64,000 bases of DNA from Rhodanobacter fulvus Jip2 (GTDB lineage Bacteria; Pseudomonadota; Gammaproteobacteria; Xanthomonadales; Rhodanobacteraceae). The notes beneath the pieces were generated by a model. It made no database searches, was not told where the DNA came from, and was given only the letters and a program-made list of their open reading frames with translations. Both the position numbers and the translations under genes were made by a program. Of this stretch, positions 9,895-19,741 are shown one piece after another. The number at the start of each line of letters is the position of its first letter. Position 1 is the first letter of the stretch. The DNA lies in assembly GCF_000264315.1 (NCBI RefSeq), contig NZ_AJXU01000021.1, forward strand, positions 61,869-125,868. The letters run 5' to 3'.

Positions 9895-10000
9895 GCTGAC
9901 TTCGTCGACACGTGCATCAGCCCATGATGGCGCATCGTTGGTGAAGGTTGCGGACCATCGCGCCGCATGACCAGACAGGATGACCAGACACGGAGCTTTG

Positions 10001-10483
10001 ATGGAACTGGCGTTGTACATTCTGGCCGCCGCACTGATCGTCGGTGGACTGCTCGGCTCGATCCTGCCCGTGCTGCCGGGTATTCCGATGGTGTTCGGCG
10101 GCATCTGGCTGGCCGCGGCGGTCGACGGTTACCGGCATATTGGCGTCTGGTGGCTGGTGGTCATCGGCGCGCTCGGCGTTGCCGGCATCGCGGTCGACTT
10201 CGTCGCCAGCACGCTGGGCGCCAAACGCGTCGGCGCCAGCCGGCGGGCGTTGTGGGGCGCGGCGCTGGGTACGGTCGTCGGCATGTTTTTCGGTATCCCG
10301 GGCTTGCTGATCGGCCCCTTCGCCGGCGCCCTGATCGGCGAACTTGCCTCGGGCAACAGCGTGCTGCGGGCCACACACGTGGGTGTCGGCACCTGGCTTG
10401 GCCTGCTGTTCGGCACGCTCGTCAAGCTGGTGATTTCGTTCGTGATGGTGGGGTTGTTCGGGCTGGCCCTGCTGTTTGGTTGA
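10001..10483 (+). CDS. DUF456 family membrane protein
   Basis: A 160-residue integral membrane protein. It has four to five hydrophobic segments and many glycines, with the DUF456 pattern LPVLPGIPMVFGGIWLAA near the N-terminus and a glycine-rich segment IPGLLIGPFAGALIGEL later. Function is unknown for the family. ATG at 10001 follows GGAG at 9992-9995; the in-frame ATG at 9980 is less well placed. It ends 6 bases before the convergent hemolysin III gene. Confidence 0.85.
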   Translation: MELALYILAAALIVGGLLGSILPVLPGIPMVFGGIWLAAAVDGYRHIGVWWLVVIGALGVAGIAVDFVASTLGAKRVGASRRALWGAALGTVVGMFFGIPGLLIGPFAGALIGELASGNSVLRATHVGVGTWLGLLFGTLVKLVISFVMVGLFGLALLFG

Positions 10484-10489
10484 ACCGGG

Positions 10490-11161
10490 TCAGGCCACCG
10501 CATCCGGAATCACGTACAGCACCACCGCCAGAAAATGCAGCACGCTGCCGGCCAGCACGAAGACGTGCCACAAGGCGTGGTGATACGGCAACCGCCGCCA
10601 CAGATAGAACGGCACGCCCAAGGTGTAGGCCAGGCCACCGCCGAGCAGCAACAGCGTGCCCCCCAGTTGCAGGTGCTCGCTCAACGGCCTGAAGGCCACC
10701 ACGCCTATCCAGCCCATGCCCACATACAGCACCACTGCCCACCGGTGATAGCGTTTGAGCAGGCCCAGCTCCAGCACGCTGCCCAGCAACGCCAGCGCCC
10801 ACACCGCCGCAAACAGGCGCCAGCCCCAGGGATCGGGCATCGCGATCAGGGTGAACGGCGTGTACGTGCCGGCAATCAGCAGATAGATCGCAATATGGTC
10901 GAGCGCCCGCAGCGTCGGCTTGGCGGATGCCAGCGGGATCGAGTGATAAAGCGTGGACGCGGTGTACAGCAACACCAGCGTGGCGCCATAGACCGCGCTG
11001 GCCACGACCACGCGGATATCACCGTGCAGGGCGGCAAAGGCCACCAGGATGGCCAGCCCCGCGATACTGAGCACGATGCCCACGCCGTGGATGATGCTGG
11101 CGGCCAATTCATCACCGAAGCTGTAGCCGGTGTCGGTAGCGATGCGGGGCAAGGTGGGCAT
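10490..11161 (-). CDS. Hemolysin III family (PAQR/TrhA) membrane protein
   Basis: A 223-residue protein with seven predicted membrane segments. The metal-binding hydrolase-like signature of the PAQR/hemolysin III family is present: ELAASIIHGVGIVLSIAGLA, STLYHS (Ser and His) and the C-terminal PYHHALWHVFVLAGSVLHF with its histidines. The E. coli relative TrhA affects membrane energy state; real haemolytic activity should not be assumed. ATG at 11161 is the start. It faces the candidate RNA unit at 11363-11469 head-on from the other side. Confidence 0.9.
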   Translation of the reverse strand: MPTLPRIATDTGYSFGDELAASIIHGVGIVLSIAGLAILVAFAALHGDIRVVVASAVYGATLVLLYTASTLYHSIPLASAKPTLRALDHIAIYLLIAGTYTPFTLIAMPDPWGWRLFAAVWALALLGSVLELGLLKRYHRWAVVLYVGMGWIGVVAFRPLSEHLQLGGTLLLLGGGLAYTLGVPFYLWRRLPYHHALWHVFVLAGSVLHFLAVVLYVIPDAVA

Positions 11162-11362
11162 GGCGGCAAGAATACTGGAGCCGGATGCGAAGCGGCGGTC
11201 CGCCCCGCCGGGCTTCCATGCGCGACGTCGCGGAAGCGGCGTTTGCGGCCGAAGACTCCGCTGCGGCCCGGAGCAAGTCCGTCAGCGGCCATGGTCGCCA
11301 GATAGCAGGCAGGGGGCCGGAGTGTGCGCAAAGTCTCAGGATCTTCGCGGATAAACACCGTT

Positions 11363-11392
11363 TTTACAGTATTTGAACGCTCGTTCGATATT
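11363..11392 (+). promoter_or_regulatory. Candidate sigma70 promoter with an embedded operator
   Basis: TTTACA at 11363-11368 and GATATT at 11387-11392 are separated by 18 bases. The spacer carries the perfect inverted repeat GAACG-CT-CGTTC at 11375-11386, the size and shape of a TetR-family half-site pair. No plus-strand protein gene follows; the transcript would run into the terminator at 11430-11469. Confidence 0.5.
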
Positions 11393-11398
11393 CCGTCG

Positions 11399-11469
11399 GC
11401 GACACTAACTGTCGTGGATGCTTCAACCTCCCCGCATCCGCTTTCCCCGCCCCATGCGGGGATTTTTTT
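11399..11469 (+). ncRNA. Candidate small RNA of about 70 nt
   Basis: The region lies between a plausible promoter (11363-11392) and a strong intrinsic terminator (11430-11469). The only neighbouring genes, at 11161 and 11518, are both on the other strand, so the plus-strand terminator has no protein gene to serve. The predicted transcript starts near 11399 and ends in the hairpin and U-tract. A short open frame from 11418 runs through the terminator and shows no family features, so I do not call it a gene. Confidence 0.4.
11430..11469 (+). terminator. Rho-independent terminator (orphan, plus strand)
   Basis: CCCCGCAT at 11430-11437 pairs with ATGCGGGG at 11454-11461 and is followed directly by ATTTTTTT. 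The T-tract sits only on the plus-strand side, so the terminator acts on plus-strand transcription even though no plus-strand protein gene precedes it. Confidence 0.75.
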
Positions 11470-11517
11470 GTGCGCCGAAAACCCGGCTCGCCATTGCAAT
11501 CAAGCCAGCGGGTAAGG

Positions 11518-11904
11518 TCATTTATTGCGGCGAAAATGACCGAGGCCACCGTGCGGCGACAACAGCCACCCCACGGCGATGCCGACCCCCACGCCAAGGA
11601 ATTCGCACAGCACCCGAAGGCCGATGCCGTCGGGATCATGCACCATGGCCAACTTGGCCTTCAGCAACTGCAACGATTGCAGCTGGGCGTAATTGAAATA
11701 GAACAGATTCCACAGATCGCCGCTGACCGTCAGCACCGCCGCCGACAGAAAGGTCCAGCCGATCTGCGGGCCGTAGCTCCATCCGTTGCGGCGACCCAAC
11801 CAGTGGAAAAACCCAAACAGGAGCGTGGCGGCCAGGGCGGCAATGGCGCCGGCTTGCAAACCACCGACGATGCCATAGCCCATCCACGTTTGGTCATACT
11901 GCAT
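11518..11904 (-). CDS. Small membrane protein of unknown function
   Basis: 128 residues with three hydrophobic segments: VGGLQAGAIAALAATLLFGFF, then IGWTFLSAAVLTVSGDLWNL, and FLGVGVGIAVGWLLS near the C-terminus, which ends in a basic tail (GHFRRNK). I do not recognise the family. ATG at 11904 follows CGGAG with good spacing. It is divergent from pncA. No terminator follows it on its own strand; the nearby hairpin at 11430-11469 is oriented for the other strand. Confidence 0.7.
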   Translation of the reverse strand: MQYDQTWMGYGIVGGLQAGAIAALAATLLFGFFHWLGRRNGWSYGPQIGWTFLSAAVLTVSGDLWNLFYFNYAQLQSLQLLKAKLAMVHDPDGIGLRVLCEFLGVGVGIAVGWLLSPHGGLGHFRRNK

Positions 11905-12024
11905 TTCGGCTCCGTTTGAATGATCGGCTGTCGCATTATGCCTGCCGGTTCACGCACCCATCGGCCAAACCAGGGACCCAAGCTAGAATCCGTGATTGTG
12001 TCCAACCATGCGACGAAACCCTTC

Positions 12025-12654
12025 ATGCCTGCCGATACCGCGCTGATCGTCGTGGATGTGCAGCCGGACTTCATGCCCGGCGGCGCATTGGCGTGCCACC
12101 AGGGCGACGCCATCGTGCCGGGTATCGATCGACTGCTGCGGCGCGGCCTCTATCGCCACGTGGTGGCCACCCAGGATTGGCACCCTTCGGGGCACGCCTC
12201 CTTCGCCAGCTCGCATCCGGGTACCAAGGCGTTCGGCCAGATCCTGCTGCATGGCCAGCCGCAGACACTGTGGCCGGATCATTGCGTGCAGGGCACGCCG
12301 GGCGCCGCGCTGCACCCGGGCATCGACTGGTCGGCCGCCGATGTCGTGATCCGCAAGGGCAGTCATCGCGAGGTCGACTCCTACAGCGGGTTTCGCGAAA
12401 ATCACGGCCCGCAGGGCGAGCGTCCCAGCACCGGGCTGGCCGGCTGGCTGCGCGACCGTGGTGTCACCGAAGTGCACGTCTGCGGACTGGCGCGCGACGT
12501 GTGCGTGTTGTGGACCGTGCAGGACGCCGTCGCGCTGGGATTCCGTGCCCGCCTGCTGTGGGATCTCAGCCGCCCGGTCACTCCGCAGAGCGATGACGCC
12601 ACACGCGACGCGCTGCATGCCGGCGGTATCGGCGTTATCGACACGACGGACTGA
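12025..12654 (+). CDS. pncA: Nicotinamidase
   Basis: 209 residues, isochorismatase-like fold. Converts nicotinamide to nicotinate for NAD salvage. The catalytic triad is visible as D11 (VVDVQPDF), K111 (VIRKGSH) and C160 (ARDVCVLW); the metal ligands are D51, H53 and H86 (DWHP and WPDHCVQG). The conserved SYSGFRENHG also matches. ATG at 12025 gives the family N-terminus; GTG at 11998 or 11992 is possible. It is convergent with the CPXCG gene 19 bases downstream. Confidence 0.95.
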   Translation: MPADTALIVVDVQPDFMPGGALACHQGDAIVPGIDRLLRRGLYRHVVATQDWHPSGHASFASSHPGTKAFGQILLHGQPQTLWPDHCVQGTPGAALHPGIDWSAADVVIRKGSHREVDSYSGFRENHGPQGERPSTGLAGWLRDRGVTEVHVCGLARDVCVLWTVQDAVALGFRARLLWDLSRPVTPQSDDATRDALHAGGIGVIDTTD

Positions 12655-12673
12655 ACGGCGCGCTGTCGTTCGC

Positions 12674-12862
12674 TCAGGCGTCATTTTCACCGCTGACGTG
12701 GACGCTCGGCATGCCCTCCTCGTCCACGCTCACATCCAGCGTGATCGGCCGGCAACAGACCTGGCAATCCTCGATATAGCGCTGATGGGGAACCGAGGCA
12801 TCGAGAAAAATATCGATCGACTCGCCGCAATACGGGCAGTCGATGGTGTGGGGAACGAGCAT
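12674..12862 (-). CDS. CPXCG-motif cysteine-rich protein
   Basis: 62-residue zinc-ribbon-like protein. The first pair is DCPYCGESIDI and the second EDCQVCCRPI, the CPXCG family pattern; a metal ion is presumably bound by these four cysteines. Function is unknown. I chose ATG at 12862 over GTG at 12868 because GGAGAG sits 8 bases upstream of the ATG. The PIN-domain gene ends 26 bases upstream on the same strand, so they may be cotranscribed. Confidence 0.9.
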   Translation of the reverse strand: MLVPHTIDCPYCGESIDIFLDASVPHQRYIEDCQVCCRPITLDVSVDEEGMPSVHVSGENDA

Positions 12863-12888
12863 CGGCACATCTCTCCGGCAAGGTGCGG

Positions 12889-13371
12889 TTACGACACGTG
12901 ATCGGGCACATGGGGCGACGGTTCAACCAGCGACCACGCGTGGGGCTGCAGGATCGCAAACCGGCAGTCGCGCTGGGCGCGGCTGGCCAGCTTCAGCAAC
13001 TCCTTGTCCTTACTGAGCAGCCACCTCGCTCCCGTCTCCAGTGCCAGTTCCAGAAATTTCTGGTCGTCGGGATCGGCGCAGCGCGGCAACGAAGGCGCGA
13101 CGGCGGGGGTCAGCGGCGCGGGCGTCAGGTGGCTCAAGGCGTCGAAGGCGGCGATCAGTGCCGGTCGTGCGTCGTCATCGACCGGCAAGCCCGGATAGTG
13201 CAGCACGCGCAGCCATTCATCGCGGCAATCCGGCCGGGTCATGGCGTGTACCGCGCCACGCTGCAAGGCGTCGTGCAGCGGCGTGCAGGCGGGATCGCGG
13301 AACACCAGCAGGTCCAGACACACATTGGTATCCAGCACGATGCGCGGCACGGAACAGTCATCACCAGTCAT
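12889..13371 (-). CDS. PIN-domain protein, putative toxin-type ribonuclease
   Basis: 160 residues. PIN-fold acidic residues are present: IVLDTNVCLDLLVF (first Asp), CRDEWLRVL (Glu) and CADPDDQKFLELALE (paired Asp), then WLLSKDKELL. This matches the family annotated as putative toxin-antitoxin toxin component, PIN family. No antitoxin gene sits next to it: its neighbours are the CPXCG protein downstream and a divergent small gene. Toxicity is therefore not supported, and an RNA-processing role is equally possible. ATG at 13371 follows GGCGGG. Confidence 0.85.
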   Translation of the reverse strand: MTGDDCSVPRIVLDTNVCLDLLVFRDPACTPLHDALQRGAVHAMTRPDCRDEWLRVLHYPGLPVDDDARPALIAAFDALSHLTPAPLTPAVAPSLPRCADPDDQKFLELALETGARWLLSKDKELLKLASRAQRDCRFAILQPHAWSLVEPSPHVPDHVS

Positions 13372-13433
13372 CCCGCCATGATGACGCACTGGCGGCGCGC
13401 TATACACTGCGGGTTTTCATCGGGACAGGAACC

Positions 13434-13691
13434 ATGGCCGAACGCGAGTTCCCCAACTTCACGGTACGCTCCGGCGCCACGCTGGAAGGTTCGCGCTATA
13501 CCGCCTATCTCGCGGTCACCCCGCGCAGGAGCGGTTTCCCCGCGTACTACGCCATCTGCGAAAACCGCAGTTTCCGGACCAGCGATGTGGCTGAAACCGC
13601 GGCAGCCAAGGCGTTGCAAGACATGTCGGGCCTCGAAGACGACGGTACGCCGATCTTCCCTGACGGCTATACGGGATTTGACGACGATTGA
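13434..13691 (+). CDS. Small hypothetical protein
   Basis: 85-residue acidic protein starting MAEREFPNFTVRSGATLEG and ending FPDGYTGFDDD. It has no signal peptide or membrane segment. Its coding quality is good and the start (ATG 13434) has a clear GGGACAGG ribosome site. I do not recognise the family. It is divergent from the PIN gene, with 62 bases between starts, and ends at a strong bidirectional terminator. Confidence 0.75.
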   Translation: MAEREFPNFTVRSGATLEGSRYTAYLAVTPRRSGFPAYYAICENRSFRTSDVAETAAAKALQDMSGLEDDGTPIFPDGYTGFDDD

Positions 13692-13721
13692 CTGAAGCGG
13701 CGCCGGACCGGAAGCAGACGA

Positions 13722-13749
13722 CAAAAGGCCCCGCGTACGGGGCCTTTTG
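13722..13749. terminator. Bidirectional intrinsic terminator
   Basis: A perfect palindrome: CAAAAGGCCCCG pairs with CGGGGCCTTTTG around the loop centre CGTA. With A-rich and T-rich edges it works on both strands. It separates the plus-strand small gene (stop 13691) from the minus-strand sugar porter (stop 13776). Confidence 0.9.
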
Positions 13750-13775
13750 TCTTTCAACGATGAACTTTGGCGTAC

Positions 13776-15164
13776 TTACTGGCCGATGTGACGCAGCGGC
13801 TTGCCAGCCATCAGGTTACGCTCGATATGCTCCAGCGTGACGTTCTTGGTTTCCGGAATCAGAAAGAACGTGATCAGGATGAACACCACATTCAACGCGG
13901 CGTACAGCCAGAAGGTGGCCGCGTTGCCGATGCCGTTGAGCAAGGTCAGGAACGTGGCGCCCACGATCATGTTGGCGATCCAGTTGGTGAAGGTGGAGCA
14001 GCCGATGCCGAAATCGCGGCCCTTCAGCGGCTGCACTTCCGAGCACAGCGTCCAGATCAGCGGACCAGCCGACATCGCGAAGCCCACGATAAACATCAGC
14101 AGCATCGCCACGGTGAAGAGCTGCTCACCATGCGTGGTGATGCCCAGGTGCATCATCGTGCCCACCAGGCCCAGGCCGATCGCCATCACGGTGAAACCCG
14201 CGTACAGGATCGGCTTGCGGCCCAGACGATCGACGAAACCAATCGCAATGAACGTGGCCAGCATGTTGGTAAGGCCCACCGCTGCGGTAAACCACATCTG
14301 CGCGGCCGTGTCATAGCCCATGTCCTGGAAAATCCGCGGCGCGTAGTACATCACCACGTTGATGCCGGTGAGCTGCTGAACGACCTGCAGCAGCACGCCC
14401 AGACCCACCGAGCGGCGGAAATTGGCATTCTCCTTGAACAGGTGCCAACCCTTCTGCGGCATGCGCAACTGCTCCTCGATGTCGGCCACTTCATGGCTGA
14501 CATGCTCGGCGTCACCGCGCAGTTTTTGCAGCACCTCGGTCGCCATCTGCTTGCGACCCCGCATCATCAGCCAGCGCGGGCTTTCCGGCAGGAAAAACAA
14601 GCCAAGCAGAAACAGCACGCCGGGAATCGCGATGATGCCCAGCATCCAGCGCCAGCTGCCGCTGTAGCTGAAGGCGGTGTTGGACAGGAACGCCACCAGG
14701 ATGCCGGTGGTGATCATCAACTGGTACAGCGAGATCATCGAGCCGCGGATGTTCTCCGGCGCCACCTCGGCCAGGTACAGCGGCGCAGTGAAGCTGGCTA
14801 TGCCGATCGCCAGGCCCAGCAGCACGCGGGCGGCAATCAGGGTTTCCGGCGACCACGCGCCGCCGCTGAGCAAGGAGCCGACGACAAACAGAACGGCAGC
14901 CAGGATCAGCGAGCGCTTGCGCCCCAGCGTGGCGGACATCCAGCCCGCGCCCAGCGCGCCGATCGCCGCGCCCAGCATCATCGAGCTGACGATCCACTCG
15001 ATCACGTGGTCGGTGATCTGGAATTCCGCCTGGATGAATTGGGTGGCGCCGGAAATCACGCCGATGTCCAGGCCAAACATCAACCCGGCCAACGCGGCCA
15101 GCGCGCAGGTGAATATCACCGTGGTTTTCGGACGCGCGTTGAGCGGTTCAGCGATAGCGTTCAT
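13776..15164 (-). CDS. Sugar porter family MFS transporter
   Basis: 462 residues and twelve predicted membrane helices. The GLUT/XylE/GalP signatures are present: [13 protein letters not shown] in helix 1, [14 protein letters not shown] (loop 2-3), [32 protein letters not shown] (helix 7), [10 protein letters not shown] and the C-terminal [12 protein letters not shown]. It probably imports a hexose or pentose with protons across the inner membrane. It lies 122 bases downstream of the GH3 glucosidase on the same strand, so it probably takes up the monosaccharide released by that enzyme. This would place it under the adjacent LacI regulator. Confidence 0.93.
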   Translation of the reverse strand: MNAIAEPLNARPKTTVIFTCALAALAGLMFGLDIGVISGATQFIQAEFQITDHVIEWIVSSMMLGAAIGALGAGWMSATLGRKRSLILAAVLFVVGSLLSGGAWSPETLIAARVLLGLAIGIASFTAPLYLAEVAPENIRGSMISLYQLMITTGILVAFLSNTAFSYSGSWRWMLGIIAIPGVLFLLGLFFLPESPRWLMMRGRKQMATEVLQKLRGDAEHVSHEVADIEEQLRMPQKGWHLFKENANFRRSVGLGVLLQVVQQLTGINVVMYYAPRIFQDMGYDTAAQMWFTAAVGLTNMLATFIAIGFVDRLGRKPILYAGFTVMAIGLGLVGTMMHLGITTHGEQLFTVAMLLMFIVGFAMSAGPLIWTLCSEVQPLKGRDFGIGCSTFTNWIANMIVGATFLTLLNGIGNAATFWLYAALNVVFILITFFLIPETKNVTLEHIERNLMAGKPLRHIGQ

Positions 15165-15286
15165 GTCATTCCCCGTATTCGATAAACGTTCGACTTCTAT
15201 GGATTGTTCTTATGCAGGCGGCAGATGGATCTGCCGCTGCGGTCGAGCGGAAAAAGTCGCACGCCCCGCACGCGCGACTGGATGCC

Positions 15287-17869
<2,583 letters not shown>

Positions 17870-17943
17870 GGTGACTCTCCCCAGCTGTGCGCCATGGCGT
17901 GATTGCCACACGACCTCGTATCCGTTCGAGTATTTGCCGAATG

Positions 17944-17957
17944 TGACAGCGCTGTCA
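17944..17957. promoter_or_regulatory. LacI-type operator upstream of the GH3 gene
   Basis: Perfect 14-base palindrome TGACAGCGCTGTCA with the central CG typical of LacI-family sites. The identical sequence is upstream of the lacI gene at 19189-19202. It lies between the lacI stop and the GH3 start, so it likely controls the GH3-sugar porter operon. Confidence 0.8.
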
Positions 17958-18014
17958 ATCAACCGCGGCGCGGCGCGGCGTGTTCCGAAAAACGCCCGGG
18001 CGAACTTCCTCGCG

Positions 18015-19034
18015 TCAGGGGCGCACGCGTCTGGGCGCCACGCCCGTGGACTGCCGCAAGCGCAACGTATACGGCACCGACACCATCTGGCCCGGCTTTC
18101 CACTCTTGATGGTGCGCAGCAATTGCATCGCCGCGATCCGCCCCATGTCCTGGCTGGGTTGCCGCACCGTGGTCAGCGCCGGCCATACCTGGCGCGCAAG
18201 CGGAATGTCATCGAAGCCACAGACGGAAAGGTCCTTCGGCACCTTGAGCCCCCGTTCGGCCGCAGCCCAGAGAATGCCCGCGGCCGTGTCGTCATTGGCG
18301 CCGAAAATCGCCGTGGGCCGGTGTTCCAGGGCAAACAGACGACGCGCGCCCGCCACTCCCGAATCAAAAGAGAAGCGGCCTTCGACAACCAGCTCCGGAT
18401 CGTAGGCAAGGTGCGCCTGCTCAAGGCCGTCGCGATAACCGCGCAAGCGCCACACGTTGCCACCATGCGTCGGGTGCCCGGTGATGTGGGCAATCCGCCG
18501 ATGTCCCAGCGACGCAAGGTGCAGCACCATTTCGCAGGACGCCGAACGCTCGTCCAGCGTGGCGCCCACACCCTCGGTGTAGTTTTTGGGCGAAATACTC
18601 GCCCAGGGGACATTGCGCGTGCGGAGCATATCCAGCAACGCCGGATGGTCGCAGATAGGTGGCGTCAACAGCAGGCCATCCGGCCTGAACTGCGATATCA
18701 ACACGTCCACCCGCTCGACGAAATCGGGCGCACCCGATACGAGCGGCCGAACCATCATGCTGTACTGATGCGCGTCACACGCCTCCAGCGCCCCCTGCTG
18801 CACTTCCATGACGTAATGGGGTGACGGGTTGTCGTACAACAAGGCAACCAGGAACGCGCGGTTGCTGGCGAGACTGCGCGCGGACGGGTTGGGGCGATAC
18901 CCGAGCATCTCCACCGCCGCAAGAATGCGCTCGCGCATCTCATTCCGGACGTTCGGCTCATTGTTGAGCACGCGCGAAACCGTCTTCGGGGATACCCCGG
19001 CTTCCCGCGCCACGTCCTCGATGCGAGCCCTCAT
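18015..19034 (-). CDS. LacI family transcriptional repressor
   Basis: 339 residues. The N-terminal helix-turn-helix and hinge are ARIEDVAREAGVSPKTVSRV and NEPNVRNEMRERI, then LGYRPNPSARSLAS. The sugar-binding periplasmic-protein-like core includes GANDDTAAGILWAA and VCGFDDIPLARQVWP. It probably represses the GH3 and sugar porter genes and itself through TGACAGCGCTGTCA, and is released by a glucose oligomer; the ligand is inferred from context. ATG at 19034 follows GGGGAGG. It sits directly upstream of the GH3 gene on the same strand. Confidence 0.94.
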   Translation of the reverse strand: MRARIEDVAREAGVSPKTVSRVLNNEPNVRNEMRERILAAVEMLGYRPNPSARSLASNRAFLVALLYDNPSPHYVMEVQQGALEACDAHQYSMMVRPLVSGAPDFVERVDVLISQFRPDGLLLTPPICDHPALLDMLRTRNVPWASISPKNYTEGVGATLDERSASCEMVLHLASLGHRRIAHITGHPTHGGNVWRLRGYRDGLEQAHLAYDPELVVEGRFSFDSGVAGARRLFALEHRPTAIFGANDDTAAGILWAAAERGLKVPKDLSVCGFDDIPLARQVWPALTTVRQPSQDMGRIAAMQLLRTIKSGKPGQMVSVPYTLRLRQSTGVAPRRVRP

Positions 19035-19188
19035 CGGCAACCTCCCCTGGTACCCATCAATGAATGCCCTATTCCCGGGTTCAACCGAAGCTGCCGGCAT
19101 AACCATTTGGCATATGCATATATCAGCTCGGCATCATCCCCTGATCGACGCTGCCATGCGGATTCCCGAAGGCCATATTACGAAAAAT

Positions 19189-19202
19189 TGACAGCGCTGT
19201 CA
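19189..19202. promoter_or_regulatory. LacI-type operator upstream of lacI
   Basis: TGACAGCGCTGTCA, identical to the site at 17944-17957. It is 155 bases upstream of the lacI start and about 540 bases upstream of the receptor start. It fits autoregulation and possibly shared control of the receptor operon. Confidence 0.75.
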
Positions 19203-19405
19203 CACTCATGTACACCGTCGTCATGGCAGCCGTCATGGCAGTGCATTCGCGGGGAACCCACCGGAAATGAGGCATCGCTATTCCACCCACCCTGTTGCGC
19301 CAGAGGCAGCAAGTGTCACCAGCTCCGGCAGCCTCGGCGCTGGCGTTCCGCGTGCCTCGATTGCGAGCCCCACGGCGCTGGACAGGGCATGTGGGCTGTG
19401 ATAAA

Positions 19406-19423
19406 GATGTTAACGCTAACATC
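19406..19423. promoter_or_regulatory. Second LacI-type operator, upstream of the TonB receptor
   Basis: GATGTTAACGCTAACATC is an 18-base near-perfect palindrome (arms GATGTTA and TAACATC). It has the usual LacI-family shape but a different sequence from TGACAGCGCTGTCA, so it is probably read by another LacI-family protein encoded outside the window. It lies about 320 bases upstream of the receptor start. Confidence 0.6.
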
Positions 19424-19741
19424 AACTGCACTCGCAACCCGTCCAACGCACATAGGCGTTCGGTGGGCGAGTCAATGGGACAAAGGGTGCCCGCGGGCGT
19501 CCGACTGAGGTTGTTCGGGGAGTCCGAGGGAGGCAGAAAAGGCGGACCAGCGTCCGCAGGCGTTTCGGGGATGGAAACGTCTATTGGTCAACCAGCAGTC
19601 ACCTGAATGCCGGACCGGAATTCGGTGGCGCGAACTTGGTTGAAGGCCATGAAGTGGGTGGACCCACAACGTGGATAAGAAACTTCGCACGCACCATTGT
19701 TTGCTATTGAGTTCAATTAATTGGAAGGGGAGTGCACACGA

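Larger units (their letters stand above)
19035..19741. other. Divergent regulatory region between lacI and the TonB receptor
   Basis: 707 bases with no gene. It contains two different LacI-type palindromes, at 19189-19202 and 19406-19423, and should hold the promoters for lacI (minus) and the receptor operon (plus). The receptor leader of about 300 bases carries a small hairpin around TGGGTGGACCCA near 19655. I see no riboswitch that I can name. Confidence 0.6.

Noticed and set aside
11418..11696. Short plus-strand open frame across the orphan terminator
   Set aside because: It reads through a strong terminator, overlaps the minus-strand gene at 11518-11904 and has no family features.
19060..19100. 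Sequence GGGTTCAACC resembling a tRNA T-arm
   Set aside because: No acceptor, D-arm or anticodon stem can be formed around it.
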